Source: CAYWTX01 sp964461295 (GTDB lineage: Bacteria > Planctomycetota > Phycisphaerae > SM23-33). From it: a stretch of DNA of 9,442 nt. Shown here piece after piece: positions 1 through 5,748 of the stretch; the stretch's first letter is position 1, and the number at the start of each line of letters is the position of its first letter. The notes beneath the pieces were generated by a model. The model saw only the letters and a list, made by a program, of their open reading frames with translations. It ran no database searches and was not told the origin of the DNA. The position numbers were made by a program, and so were the translations under genes. The stretch lies in contig CAYWTX010000061.1 in the NCBI GenBank assembly GCA_964461295.1, positions 1 to 9,442 on the forward strand, read 5' to 3'.

Positions 1-345
1 AGAGGCGTAATTCAAGTACATACTTCACATTATTTCTCATATTACATGACTACGTTTTGCAGGCGGCAACAACCCGCAATCGCTGCATTCAGAGATGGTT
101 ATCGCGAAAACAGCCCCAAAATCGAAGGGAACTTCGGCTTAACCATGCCCAGGAGCAGGGATCGGTCACTGAAGTCGGCGCGAAGCGCGGACCCCGATGG
201 GGCGACCAGTCCTCGCCTTGCTTTTGCCCGCGCTGTCCGCCTCCGCGTCGCCGGCTTTCTTCCGGATCACCAGCTCTTTCGTATGCGGCTCTCGTCCCGT
301 GACCGGAAATCTGCACGGTATTGTTCATGTTATTCTTGCACGACG
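1..345. other. Stretch without a supportable gene
   Basis: The first 50 or so bases are AT-rich compared with the rest of the window. After that the DNA is GC-rich with open frames on both strands, none of which resembles a known protein or has a good ribosome binding site. One frame from 197 encodes a short signal-peptide-like hydrophobic run (LALLLPALSASASPA). It could be the remnant N-terminus of the broken gene at 346-754, but the frame differs and no homologous residues join the two. No terminator or promoter could be assigned. Confidence 0.5.
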
Positions 346-754
346 CCTTACTTCAACTACCCCACAAGCAGCAATACAGCCCCGGGGCGGGACATGGCCG
401 ACGCCTCCGGCAGCAACGCCAACTACACCAGCGGCGATTGTCTGATCGGCAGTCGCCATTGCCGGACCCTCGTCGGGGAGTTCCAGAACTCCGACGGCCC
501 GTACGGGACGTTCGACCAGGGGAGCAACGTCCTAGAATGGAACGAAGCCATCCTATGCGGGTCCGCTCGCGGCCTGGGGGCCGGCTCGTCCGACTAGGAC
601 GTCGACAGCCTGCTTGCGGCGAATCGGAACTACGACTTCTCGGCGAACGAGGACGACATCGTCGGGTTTCGTGTCTCTGAGGTCCCTTGAACCCGCCACG
701 CCGGCCTTGCTCGCCTTGGGCGGGCTGGCCTTGATCCACCGCAGACGCCGGTAA
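346..754 (+). pseudogene. Broken FGE-sulfatase domain protein with PEP-CTERM tail (C-terminal remnant)
   Basis: The reading frame starting near 346 translates to the C-terminal part of a formylglycine-generating-enzyme (SUMF1/FGE-sulfatase) domain as found in planctomycete PEP-CTERM proteins. Recognisable pieces are YPTSSNTAP, SPYGTFDQGGNVWEWNE-like text (here GPYGTFDQGSNVLEWNEAI), RGL-GS, and the closing IGFRV-like box (IVGFRVSEVP). An in-frame TAG lies at 595-597. At 685-690 the frame reads V-P-stop. Removing one T (687/688) restores V-P-E-P-A-T, a hydrophobic helix (ALLALGGLALI) and HRRRR before a TAA at 752-754, which is a complete PEP-CTERM anchor. The N-terminal two thirds of the domain is not visible upstream. 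The family is normally secreted and surface-associated. Two independent lesions plus 5' truncation favour a pseudogene over sequencing error, but an error at either site cannot be excluded. Confidence 0.85.
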
Positions 755-790
755 CGGAAGCGGTCGCGCGGTTGACGCCCGCGTCGGCTC

Positions 791-851
791 CCGCAATCGG
801 CCCCAACGGGGAGTCCCGCAATCGCCGATCGAAAATCGTCAATCGGCAATC
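791..851. repeat. Degenerate AATC(G) short-motif repeat tract
   Basis: Between the broken PEP-CTERM gene and the SRP RNA promoter the word AATC recurs at short, irregular spacing, mostly as GCAATCG, AAATCG, TCAATCG and GCAATCC. Read on the minus strand it is a string of GATTG and GATTTTCGATC words. It codes for nothing supportable. Tracts of this kind look like decayed intergenic microrepeats. Copy number elsewhere in the genome cannot be judged here. Confidence 0.5.
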
Positions 852-862
852 CTTCCTGGCGC

Positions 863-891
863 TTGCCCGCGGCGCGGCAGTACGCTATGAT
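863..891 (+). promoter_or_regulatory. Sigma-70-type promoter of the SRP RNA gene
   Basis: A -35 box TTGCCC (863-868) and a -10 box TATGAT (886-891) are separated by exactly 17 bases. The predicted start falls 7 or 8 bases after the -10 box, at about 898-899, which is where the 5' arm of the SRP RNA closing helix begins. The agreement between promoter geometry and RNA end makes the call strong. Confidence 0.8.
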
Positions 892-898
892 TCCTCAC

Positions 899-1182
899 GC
901 CGTGCTAGGTGGGGCGCTAGCGGTGCCCTGACTCCCGAAAGGGACGACCCGTAATCCGCTTAAGCGGGGCCGAATTCCTCGTCGAGGGCTTGTCGCGGCA
1001 GGTCTACTCGCCTGGCGGGCGGTGATGAAGGCTGGATCCTCTGCAACGCTGTGCCGTGAACCTGGTCAGGTCCGGAAGGAAGCAGCCATAAGCGTGTACA
1101 CAGCGTGTGCCGGAGGGCCACCTGGCCGGAGCCGTTCCGCCTTGCGGGCCCTGTGGCGACGGTTCGAAGCGAGGTGCACGGC
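899..1182 (+). ncRNA. ffs: Signal recognition particle RNA, long Alu-containing type
   Basis: This is the RNA scaffold of the signal recognition particle, which binds Ffh (SRP54) and targets nascent membrane and secreted proteins to FtsY and the Sec translocon. The SRP54-binding hairpin is unmistakable at about 1048-1104: GTGAACC, CAGGTCCGGAAGGAAGCAGC with a GGAA tetraloop and the AGCA asymmetric loop, enclosed by GCTGTG/CACAGC. The 5' part (GTGCTAGGTGGGG, TAGCGGT-CCC, AATCCGCTT, GAATTCC) matches the Alu domain of the long Bacillus-type SRP RNA. The ends close perfectly: GCCGTGC (899-905) with GCACGGC (1176-1182). Length, about 284 nt, is near the roughly 270 nt of the Bacillus subtilis RNA. 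An extra hairpin TCCC-GAAA-GGGA (933-944) sits between Alu helices 3 and 4. The neighbouring genes have no link to SRP function. Confidence 0.96.
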
Positions 1183-1191
1183 TTATCTTTT
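1176..1191 (+). terminator. Probable 3' end and termination site of SRP RNA
   Basis: The closing-helix 3' arm GCACGGC (1176-1182) is followed directly by a T-rich run, TTATCTTTT (1183-1191). This is the same arrangement as the end of the Bacillus-type SRP RNA gene. A strong local hairpin immediately before the T-run is not obvious, so the exact mechanism is uncertain. Confidence 0.4.
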
Positions 1192-1481
1192 GCGCTGAGC
1201 GCCCGGCCCCGCCTCAATCGGCGGCGGGCGATCGAGAACCGGAGATCGGGCCTGCTGGACGCCTCCCCCAGAAGTGGCCGAAGCGGGGGGTATCCCTTCA
1301 TCGCCGCATCTGGCCAACCTGCAAACCTTCTATCGCCCCTTCGGAGTTCTGTGTCTAATTGCATGGTTATCTGTGGCTTACGCCACCGGACAGATCCTCG
1401 GTGCCCCGCCGGGGCTGGGCTGCCGATACGTGCAGTCGTCCAGTTGTGAGCCTTCGTGCGACTTCTGAGGGAGGCGTCCTG
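1192..1481. other. Intergenic region without a convincing gene
   Basis: This is the space between the plus-strand SRP RNA and the 3' end of the minus-strand receiver-GGDEF gene, so the flanking transcripts converge. It contains GC-rich inverted repeats, for example GCCCC (1403-1407) with GGGGC (1411-1415), that could end the minus-strand transcript but lack a T-run. A short frame with a hydrophobic segment (from 1274) has no ribosome binding site. Confidence 0.5.
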
Positions 1482-2408
1482 CTATGCAGCCGCAGCCGCT
1501 GTCGCGGCGACCTCCACCCGGTTGCCCCCGCGGCTGCGGGCAAGGTTCAGCGATTCGCAGGCCGGCTTCAGCAGGACCGACTCGTCGTCATCCCTGCCCG
1601 GCACGACCACGGCGATGCCCACGCTCACCGTCAGCGCGATCACCCGCTTGTCGGCCTGCACCGGCTCGGAGACCAGCCGCTGCCTGAGCCGCTCGCCCAC
1701 GCTCTCGGCCGCCTCGGCTGGGCAACCCGGCGCCAGCACCAGGAACTCGGCCCCGCCGTACCGCCCCGCCACGTCGTAGGGGCGGATCACGCCCGCCAGT
1801 CGCCGAGCCGCCTCGCACAGGAGGGCGTCGCCCGCGCGCCGCCCGTAGATTTCGTTGATCTCCTCGATGCGATCCACGCCGACCAGCATCGCCGCCACCG
1901 GGCTTTCGCTCCGACAGGCACGGCTGAGTTCCGATCGCGCCCTGCGGAGGACCTGGCTCCTGGTGTCCAGTCCCGTCAGCAGGTCATGAGCCGCCTGCGT
2001 TCGCACCGTCGGCCGCGCGCTGACCACCTGCGCCCACCGTTGGGCCGCCCGGGCGGCCGGCATCAGACGTATCTCCAGTTCCTCGCTTGTCGAGGCAAGG
2101 CTGAGGCAATCGTCGGCGCCGGCCTGCATGGCCTCCTTCACCGCCGCGGGCGTCTGTTCGTCCGTCAGGATCAGAACGTGCGGGTGGCTTCCATCCTCGC
2201 GATGGCGAAGGTGCCGGCAGATGTCCAGGGCGGCAACCCCTTGCAGGCCCCCGCCGATGATCACCAGCGAGGGCAGTTCCGGCCCGTCGAGGATGTCCTT
2301 CGCCTGGTGGCCGTCGCCGGCCTGCACGGTCTCGAACCGCAACTTCTCGACGATTTCCCGCAACACGAGGCGAATCGCCGCATCGCCCTCGGCAATCAGT
2401 GCGCGCAT
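1482..2408 (-). CDS. Receiver-GGDEF protein with degenerate active sites and intact I-site
   Basis: A 308-residue protein with an N-terminal receiver-like domain (about 1-120) and a C-terminal GGDEF domain (about 140-303), the layout of PleD/PopA-type response regulators. Receiver: the phosphoacceptor Asp is Gly52 (VIIGGGLQG), the acidic pair reads E-G, the switch Lys is Leu104, and only Thr82 of the usual set remains. GGDEF: DLLTGL is present, substrate-site Asn185 and Asp194 are kept, but the first metal Asp of DxD is Gly177 and the signature is GGAEF (Ala220). It therefore should neither be phosphorylated nor make c-di-GMP. The inhibitory-site motif RxxD (Arg209-Asp212), five residues before the signature, is intact, so c-di-GMP binding is plausible, as for Caulobacter PopA. 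The ATG at 2408 is chosen because GGAG lies 8 bases upstream; an in-frame GTG at 2426 is the alternative. It lies 151 bases downstream of the ferritin-like gene on the same strand. Confidence 0.9.
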   Translation of the reverse strand: MRALIAEGDAAIRLVLREIVEKLRFETVQAGDGHQAKDILDGPELPSLVIIGGGLQGVAALDICRHLRHREDGSHPHVLILTDEQTPAAVKEAMQAGADDCLSLASTSEELEIRLMPAARAAQRWAQVVSARPTVRTQAAHDLLTGLDTRSQVLRRARSELSRACRSESPVAAMLVGVDRIEEINEIYGRRAGDALLCEAARRLAGVIRPYDVAGRYGGAEFLVLAPGCPAEAAESVGERLRQRLVSEPVQADKRVIALTVSVGIAVVVPGRDDDESVLLKPACESLNLARSRGGNRVEVAATAAAAA

Positions 2409-2559
2409 CCCAGGATCTCCGGTCACGCCTGGCCATGCAGGCTGGATGTGCGTACGCTCACCTTCCCGCCTGCCGGGGCCAGCCTGTGGCGCGTGATGTA
2501 TTCCCTATCGGCCCTTGAAGAACCAGGGTGAACAACGGGACGGATCTGCCGGAGCACTT

Positions 2560-3075
2560 CTAGCTTTGTTGCAGGTAATCGAAGGCGTCGCCGCTCGATA
2601 GCGGCGGCGGTCGCTCCTTGCCGGCCTGCAATCCCGCCAGCTTCATGATGTGGCCCAGTTCCTCGCGGATGAGCGCGTCGATCTTCCGCCGCTCAGGTTC
2701 TTCCGGCACGGCGGACTTCGCGCCCACCAGGAAGGCGATCGTATCTCGTTCGAACTCCACCGCCTTGTGGAGAACCTCCTCCTCGCTTTCCTGGCCGGTG
2801 AAGCGGTCCACGAGGTGCTGGCGCACGCCGGAGCACAGGACCTGCGTCACCGCCAGGGACTTGGGCACGAAGCCGTCGGCCCGGCCGGCCAGGCTGCTGC
2901 CCATGGCGCCGAAGACGGCGGCGTGCTCGGATTCCATTTCGGCCAGGCTCAGCAGCAGTTGCCGCACGCCGTCGCTGGCGACGGCGTTGGCGGCGCTAAG
3001 GTAGAAGGCCCGCGCGTCCTCCTCGACTTGCCTGGCCATGTCGAAGAGGTCCGCGACGGTAAGGTTGAGGGCCAT
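2560..3075 (-). CDS. Ferritin-like / rubrerythrin-type diiron protein
   Basis: A 171-residue, predicted cytoplasmic four-helix protein of the ferritin-like (rubrerythrin, COG1633-like) group. All four metal-site helices are visible: Glu18/Glu19 in helix 1, ExxH at Glu48-His51 in helix 2, Glu107/Glu109 in helix 3, and ExxH at Glu139-His142 in helix 4. Members bind a non-haem diiron centre and act in peroxide or oxygen detoxification or iron handling; the precise substrate cannot be read from sequence. There is no C-terminal rubredoxin domain (no CxxC pairs), so it is the stand-alone type. The start at 3075 is set by GGGAG six bases upstream and by the loss of protein-like sequence beyond it, although the frame stays open to 3726. 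A -10-like TACAAT lies about 36 bases upstream of the start. The receiver-GGDEF gene follows on the same strand. Confidence 0.85.
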   Translation of the reverse strand: MALNLTVADLFDMARQVEEDARAFYLSAANAVASDGVRQLLLSLAEMESEHAAVFGAMGSSLAGRADGFVPKSLAVTQVLCSGVRQHLVDRFTGQESEEEVLHKAVEFERDTIAFLVGAKSAVPEEPERRKIDALIREELGHIMKLAGLQAGKERPPPLSSGDAFDYLQQS

Positions 3076-3110
3076 GACTTGCTCCCACGCCGCCCTGGCG
3101 ACACGGTGGA

Positions 3111-3116
3111 ATTGTA
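3111..3116 (-). promoter_or_regulatory. Candidate -10 box for the ferritin-like gene
   Basis: On the minus strand the hexamer TACAAT (3116 to 3111) is one base from the consensus. Transcription would begin near 3104 and give a leader of about 29 bases before the ATG at 3075. The sequence 16-18 bases upstream has only a poor -35 match, so the call rests on the -10 box and its position. Confidence 0.4.
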
Positions 3117-3232
3117 CCGCAAGGGCCGCCCGAACACGAGGGGCGGATGAAGAGAAGTTCGGCCAATGGGGACGCAAAAAACAGAAAAATTCTCTGGCAT
3201 CGTTCTTGACCGACGCTATCATTCCCATTGGA

Positions 3233-3253
3233 TGTCGGCGGCGGGCGCCGACA
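3233..3253 (+). promoter_or_regulatory. Perfect hairpin in the leader of the RRM gene
   Basis: TGTCGGCG (3233-3240) and CGCCGACA (3246-3253) form a perfect 8-bp stem with a 5-base GC-rich loop. It lies 75 bases before the RRM start codon, in the divergent intergenic region. No T-run follows, so it does not look like an intrinsic terminator. It could be a leader RNA structure or, as DNA, an operator-like dyad between the two divergent genes. Confidence 0.45.
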
Positions 3254-3300
3254 AGAGACTTCTCGGTGCCGGGGACGCTTACGCGAGTCTTCGTCCGTGA

Positions 3301-3319
3301 GCTCGCCTGCGGCAGGAGC
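3301..3319 (+). promoter_or_regulatory. Hairpin covering the ribosome binding site of the RRM gene
   Basis: CCTG (3306-3309) pairs with CAGG (3313-3316) around a 3-base loop, and GCT (3301-3303) pairs with AGC (3317-3319) across a 2-base bulge. The Shine-Dalgarno AGGAG (3314-3318) is entirely within the 3' arm. Seven pairs with a bulge is a modest structure, so a temperature- or protein-responsive role is only a possibility. Confidence 0.35.
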
Positions 3320-3327
3320 GATCGTTG

Positions 3328-3603
3328 ATGAAGATTTACGTGGGCAATCTGAACTACAAAACCACCCATCAGGCCATTCAGGATCTGTTCTCCCAGCACG
3401 GGCAGGTGGACGAAGTCTACATCCCCACCGACCGGGAGACCGGACGCGTCCGCGGTTTCGCCTTCGTCACCATGCCCAATGACGAGGAAGGCGCCGCAGC
3501 CGTGGCCGCCACCAACGGTCAGGAACTGGACAGCCGCACGCTTCGCGTCAACGAAGCCCGGCCTCGCGATGACGCCGGCGGCGGGCGCGGCGACCGGCGC
3601 TGA
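3328..3603 (+). CDS. Small single-RRM RNA-binding protein
   Basis: A 91-residue protein that is almost entirely one RNA recognition motif, a single-strand RNA-binding fold. RNP2 is IYVGNL (residues 3-8) and RNP1 is RGFAFVTM (42-49), each with the aromatic residues that stack on bases (Tyr4, Phe44, Phe46). The link DRETGRVRGFAFV is typical of bacterial RRM proteins. A short Gly/Arg/Asp-rich tail (about 79-91) follows, as in cyanobacterial-type Rbp proteins, some of which are cold-induced. The likely role is post-transcriptional: RNA chaperoning or mRNA control in the cytoplasm. The ATG at 3328 is preferred over a TTG at 3325: AGGAG (3314-3318) lies 9 bases upstream of the ATG. That ribosome binding site is within a small potential hairpin (3301-3319). 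The gene is divergent from the ferritin-like gene and appears to be transcribed alone. Confidence 0.93.
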   Translation: MKIYVGNLNYKTTHQAIQDLFSQHGQVDEVYIPTDRETGRVRGFAFVTMPNDEEGAAAVAATNGQELDSRTLRVNEARPRDDAGGGRGDRR

Positions 3604-3807
3604 GCGACTGCCAGCGGCCAGGACAAGCCGTCCCTGAGGTCTCGTCTTCCGTCCATCCAGCGGTTGTGAATTGCGCGCGTCGAGGGCCGCAACCACCAGG
3701 GATGCTTCGTGCTTCTTGCCGGCCATCGGCTTCCAACCGCCAGCTATGAACTATCCGCTTGCCGCGACATACGCTCGGCCTGTCTTGTTCCTGGCAGCGA
3801 TTGACTG

Positions 3808-3836
3808 TTAGCTGATGATGGCTGACGGCTGATTCG
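3808..3836. repeat. GCTGA short direct repeats before the glycosidase gene
   Basis: Three copies of GCTGA (GCTGAT, GCTGAC, GCTGAT) occur within about 25 bases, just upstream of the glycosidase ribosome binding site. Together with the AATC tract near 791-851 this suggests decayed microrepeats in spacers. The rest of 3604-3852 (249 bases) contains no supportable gene. Confidence 0.45.
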
Positions 3837-3852
3837 CTTGCCAGGAGGCATC

Positions 3853-5748
3853 ATGAGCGTGTCGTTGACGGTTCGCGTTGTGCTCCGGTCCGGCCGGGAG
3901 GCCATCTTCGAGGGCATCCGGCCCGGCAGGCCGTTCCGCGGCGCCGTCAACGGCATCACCGTCAAGGTCGGCCGCGGCAGTCCGGCGTCGGTCACTGTGA
4001 CGCCGCCGTCGGCGGCCGACCTTGTCCGCGGCATCGAGTACAACCTGTACACCGACATGCGCAACTACCAGCGGGTCGTGATCCCCGACAGCGGGCGGTG
4101 GCACATCTTCTCGGCTCAGACCGTTTCCTTCTGGCGGTTCAACATCGAGTCCTCCGTCAACGACGTCAAGACGCCGCTGTACATCTTCACCGCGCCGGAC
4201 CTCAACGTCGGCCTGGCCTTCGGCATCATCGGGCGCAACTACGAGACGGGCTTCCGCATCCTCGAGCCGCGGCACAACCGCGCGCTCATCGTCTACATGC
4301 GCCGGCTGTCCATGCAGATTCGCCGCGGCACGGACCTGTATCCCATCCCCGACAGCGTCGCCGCCGCCAACGCCGACGGCGCCATCACCGAGCACCTGTA
4401 CTTCCGCACCGCCCAGGACATGCCCGCCGCTTCGTGGGTCTCCGTGCTGCGCGACTTCGCCGCCCACCAGAAGCGCCTGTACCGCATTCCCGACGTCGGC
4501 AACCTGGCCTCGATGGCGCCGCTGTGGTGCTCGTGGACCGATTGGCACAGCAATGACGTCACCGACAAGGTGGTGCTCCAGCAGGTCCGCGAAGGGACCA
4601 AACTCGGCATCGGCAACTACATCATCGACGACGGCTGGTTCGGGCCCGGCCTGGACAACGAGTTCGACGTGCCGCTGAACATCGGCGACTGGCGGCCGGA
4701 CCCGGCGAAGTTCCCCGACATGGCGCGCCTGGTCGCGGACATCAAGGCCCTCGGCGCTCGGCCGATGGTGTGGTGCGCCCCGCACGCCGTCGCCGCGGGC
4801 GCCGACTGCTTCCAGCAGCGCCGGCCGCTGCTGATCGTCGGCGACGACGGCAAGCCCATCACGACCTCCAACAGCTTCCATTCGCTGTGCTTCCAGTGCC
4901 CGGAGGCCCGCGAGGCGATGGCCGCCATCGCGGAGAACTTCATCACCGAGTGGGGCTTCGACGGCGCGAAGTACGACCTGTTCAACTGCGTGCCCAACGC
5001 CCGCTGCCGCGCCGTCGAGCACCGCCACGACACCGACAGCATGGTCGAGGGCCTGGAACGTACGTTGGAGGCGATGGCCCGGCGCTGCCGCGCCCTGCGC
5101 CCCGACTACATCATCGAACTGAAGCAGAACTACGGCACGCCCTGGCTGGCACGGCACGGCACAATGACGCGCGCGGGCGACACCCCCTACTGCCCCGAAG
5201 GCAACTACCTCCGCACGCTGCACGTGCAGGCCTACAGCCCCTTCGCCATCAACGACTACCAGACCGTCACCAACGCCGACTCGCCCCAGGACGCCGCGTG
5301 CGTCGTCATCAAGATGCTCGCGGCCGGCATCCCAACCTACAGCATCGACTTCGACCGGCTGGGCGAGGCCAACAAGCGAGTGATCGCCCACTACAACGGA
5401 TGGTACAACGCGAACCTGACGCAGTTCATGAGGCACCGCACGCCGCTGGACGGCGAGGCGAACGTGCTGAGGCTACAGGCCGACGCGGAAGACTACGTCT
5501 TCCTTGTCAACAACAGCGGCGCCGTGCCGCTGGAACGCGCGACAACGATCCTCAACGGCACGCACAAGGGCGACCTGTTCGTGCGCACGGCGCGGCCCCG
5601 AAGGGCAACCGTGGCGGCCCTCGACTGCCAGGGCGTCAGACTGCGCCGGCGGCAGGCCGAACTGAGAGGCTGGACGCACCTGGACGCCCCGCCGGGCGGC
5701 ATGCTGCGGATCGAGTTTGCCCCGCCCGCGAGGAAGCCCAAACGCTGA
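3853..5748 (+). CDS. GH36-like alpha-galactosidase (melibiase family)
   Basis: A 631-residue clan GH-D glycoside hydrolase, best placed with GH36 (melibiase), which cleaves terminal alpha-galactosides with retention. Three parts are visible: a beta-rich N-terminal domain (about 1-215), a TIM barrel (about 220-520) and a C-terminal beta domain (about 535-625). Barrel hallmarks are WCSWTDW (225-231), IIDDGWFG (257-264), the GDWRPDPAKFPD box (278-289) and FDGAKYD (369-375), where Asp375 is the expected nucleophile. Asp443 in RAGDTPY is the best candidate acid/base, replacing the GGGRFD-type motif of classical GH36. The acid/base and sugar specificity are therefore less certain; related alpha-galactosyl or alpha-GalNAc activities are possible. 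There is no signal peptide, so it is predicted cytoplasmic. AGGAGG (3843-3848) lies 4 bases before the ATG at 3853, which fixes the start over a TTG at 3838. It stands alone, with spacers of 249 and 412 bases. Confidence 0.88.
   Translation: MSVSLTVRVVLRSGREAIFEGIRPGRPFRGAVNGITVKVGRGSPASVTVTPPSAADLVRGIEYNLYTDMRNYQRVVIPDSGRWHIFSAQTVSFWRFNIESSVNDVKTPLYIFTAPDLNVGLAFGIIGRNYETGFRILEPRHNRALIVYMRRLSMQIRRGTDLYPIPDSVAAANADGAITEHLYFRTAQDMPAASWVSVLRDFAAHQKRLYRIPDVGNLASMAPLWCSWTDWHSNDVTDKVVLQQVREGTKLGIGNYIIDDGWFGPGLDNEFDVPLNIGDWRPDPAKFPDMARLVADIKALGARPMVWCAPHAVAAGADCFQQRRPLLIVGDDGKPITTSNSFHSLCFQCPEAREAMAAIAENFITEWGFDGAKYDLFNCVPNARCRAVEHRHDTDSMVEGLERTLEAMARRCRALRPDYIIELKQNYGTPWLARHGTMTRAGDTPYCPEGNYLRTLHVQAYSPFAINDYQTVTNADSPQDAACVVIKMLAAGIPTYSIDFDRLGEANKRVIAHYNGWYNANLTQFMRHRTPLDGEANVLRLQADAEDYVFLVNNSGAVPLERATTILNGTHKGDLFVRTARPRRATVAALDCQGVRLRRRQAELRGWTHLDAPPGGMLRIEFAPPARKPKR

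Noticed and set aside
960..1364. Minus-strand open frame over the SRP RNA
   Set aside because: It is antisense to a confidently identified structural RNA and has no protein-family features.
1403..1415. GCCCC/GGGGC hairpin as terminator of the receiver-GGDEF gene
   Set aside because: The stem is only 5 bp with a 3-base loop and no T-run on the minus strand. It is common by chance at this base composition.
1274..1468. Small frame (64 codons) with a hydrophobic segment FGVLCLIAWLSVAYATG
   Set aside because: It has a GTG start, no Shine-Dalgarno and no recognisable family, in a GC-rich spacer where open frames arise easily. It is worth keeping only if homologues are found.
1484..1687. Plus-strand frame preceded by GGAGG nine bases before an ATG
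   Set aside because: It lies antisense over the 3' end of the receiver-GGDEF gene and encodes only Pro/Arg/Ala-rich text. The ribosome-binding-site match is probably chance.
3195..3210. Sigma-54-like sequence (TGGCA ... TTGAC) upstream of the RRM gene
   Set aside because: The GG is followed after 10 bases by GA instead of the invariant GC, so the -12 element fails.
3076..3726. Upstream extension of the ferritin-like gene, whose frame stays open to 3726
   Set aside because: The added residues are not family-like and the extension overlaps the RRM gene. A good ribosome binding site and a normal-length protein support the ATG at 3075.
3808..5436. Long open frame on the minus strand opposite the glycosidase gene (542 codons)
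   Set aside because: It is the shadow expected from GC-rich codon use. The protein is a low-complexity mix of Val, Gly, Asp and Arg without motifs, while the plus strand encodes a clear GH36 protein.
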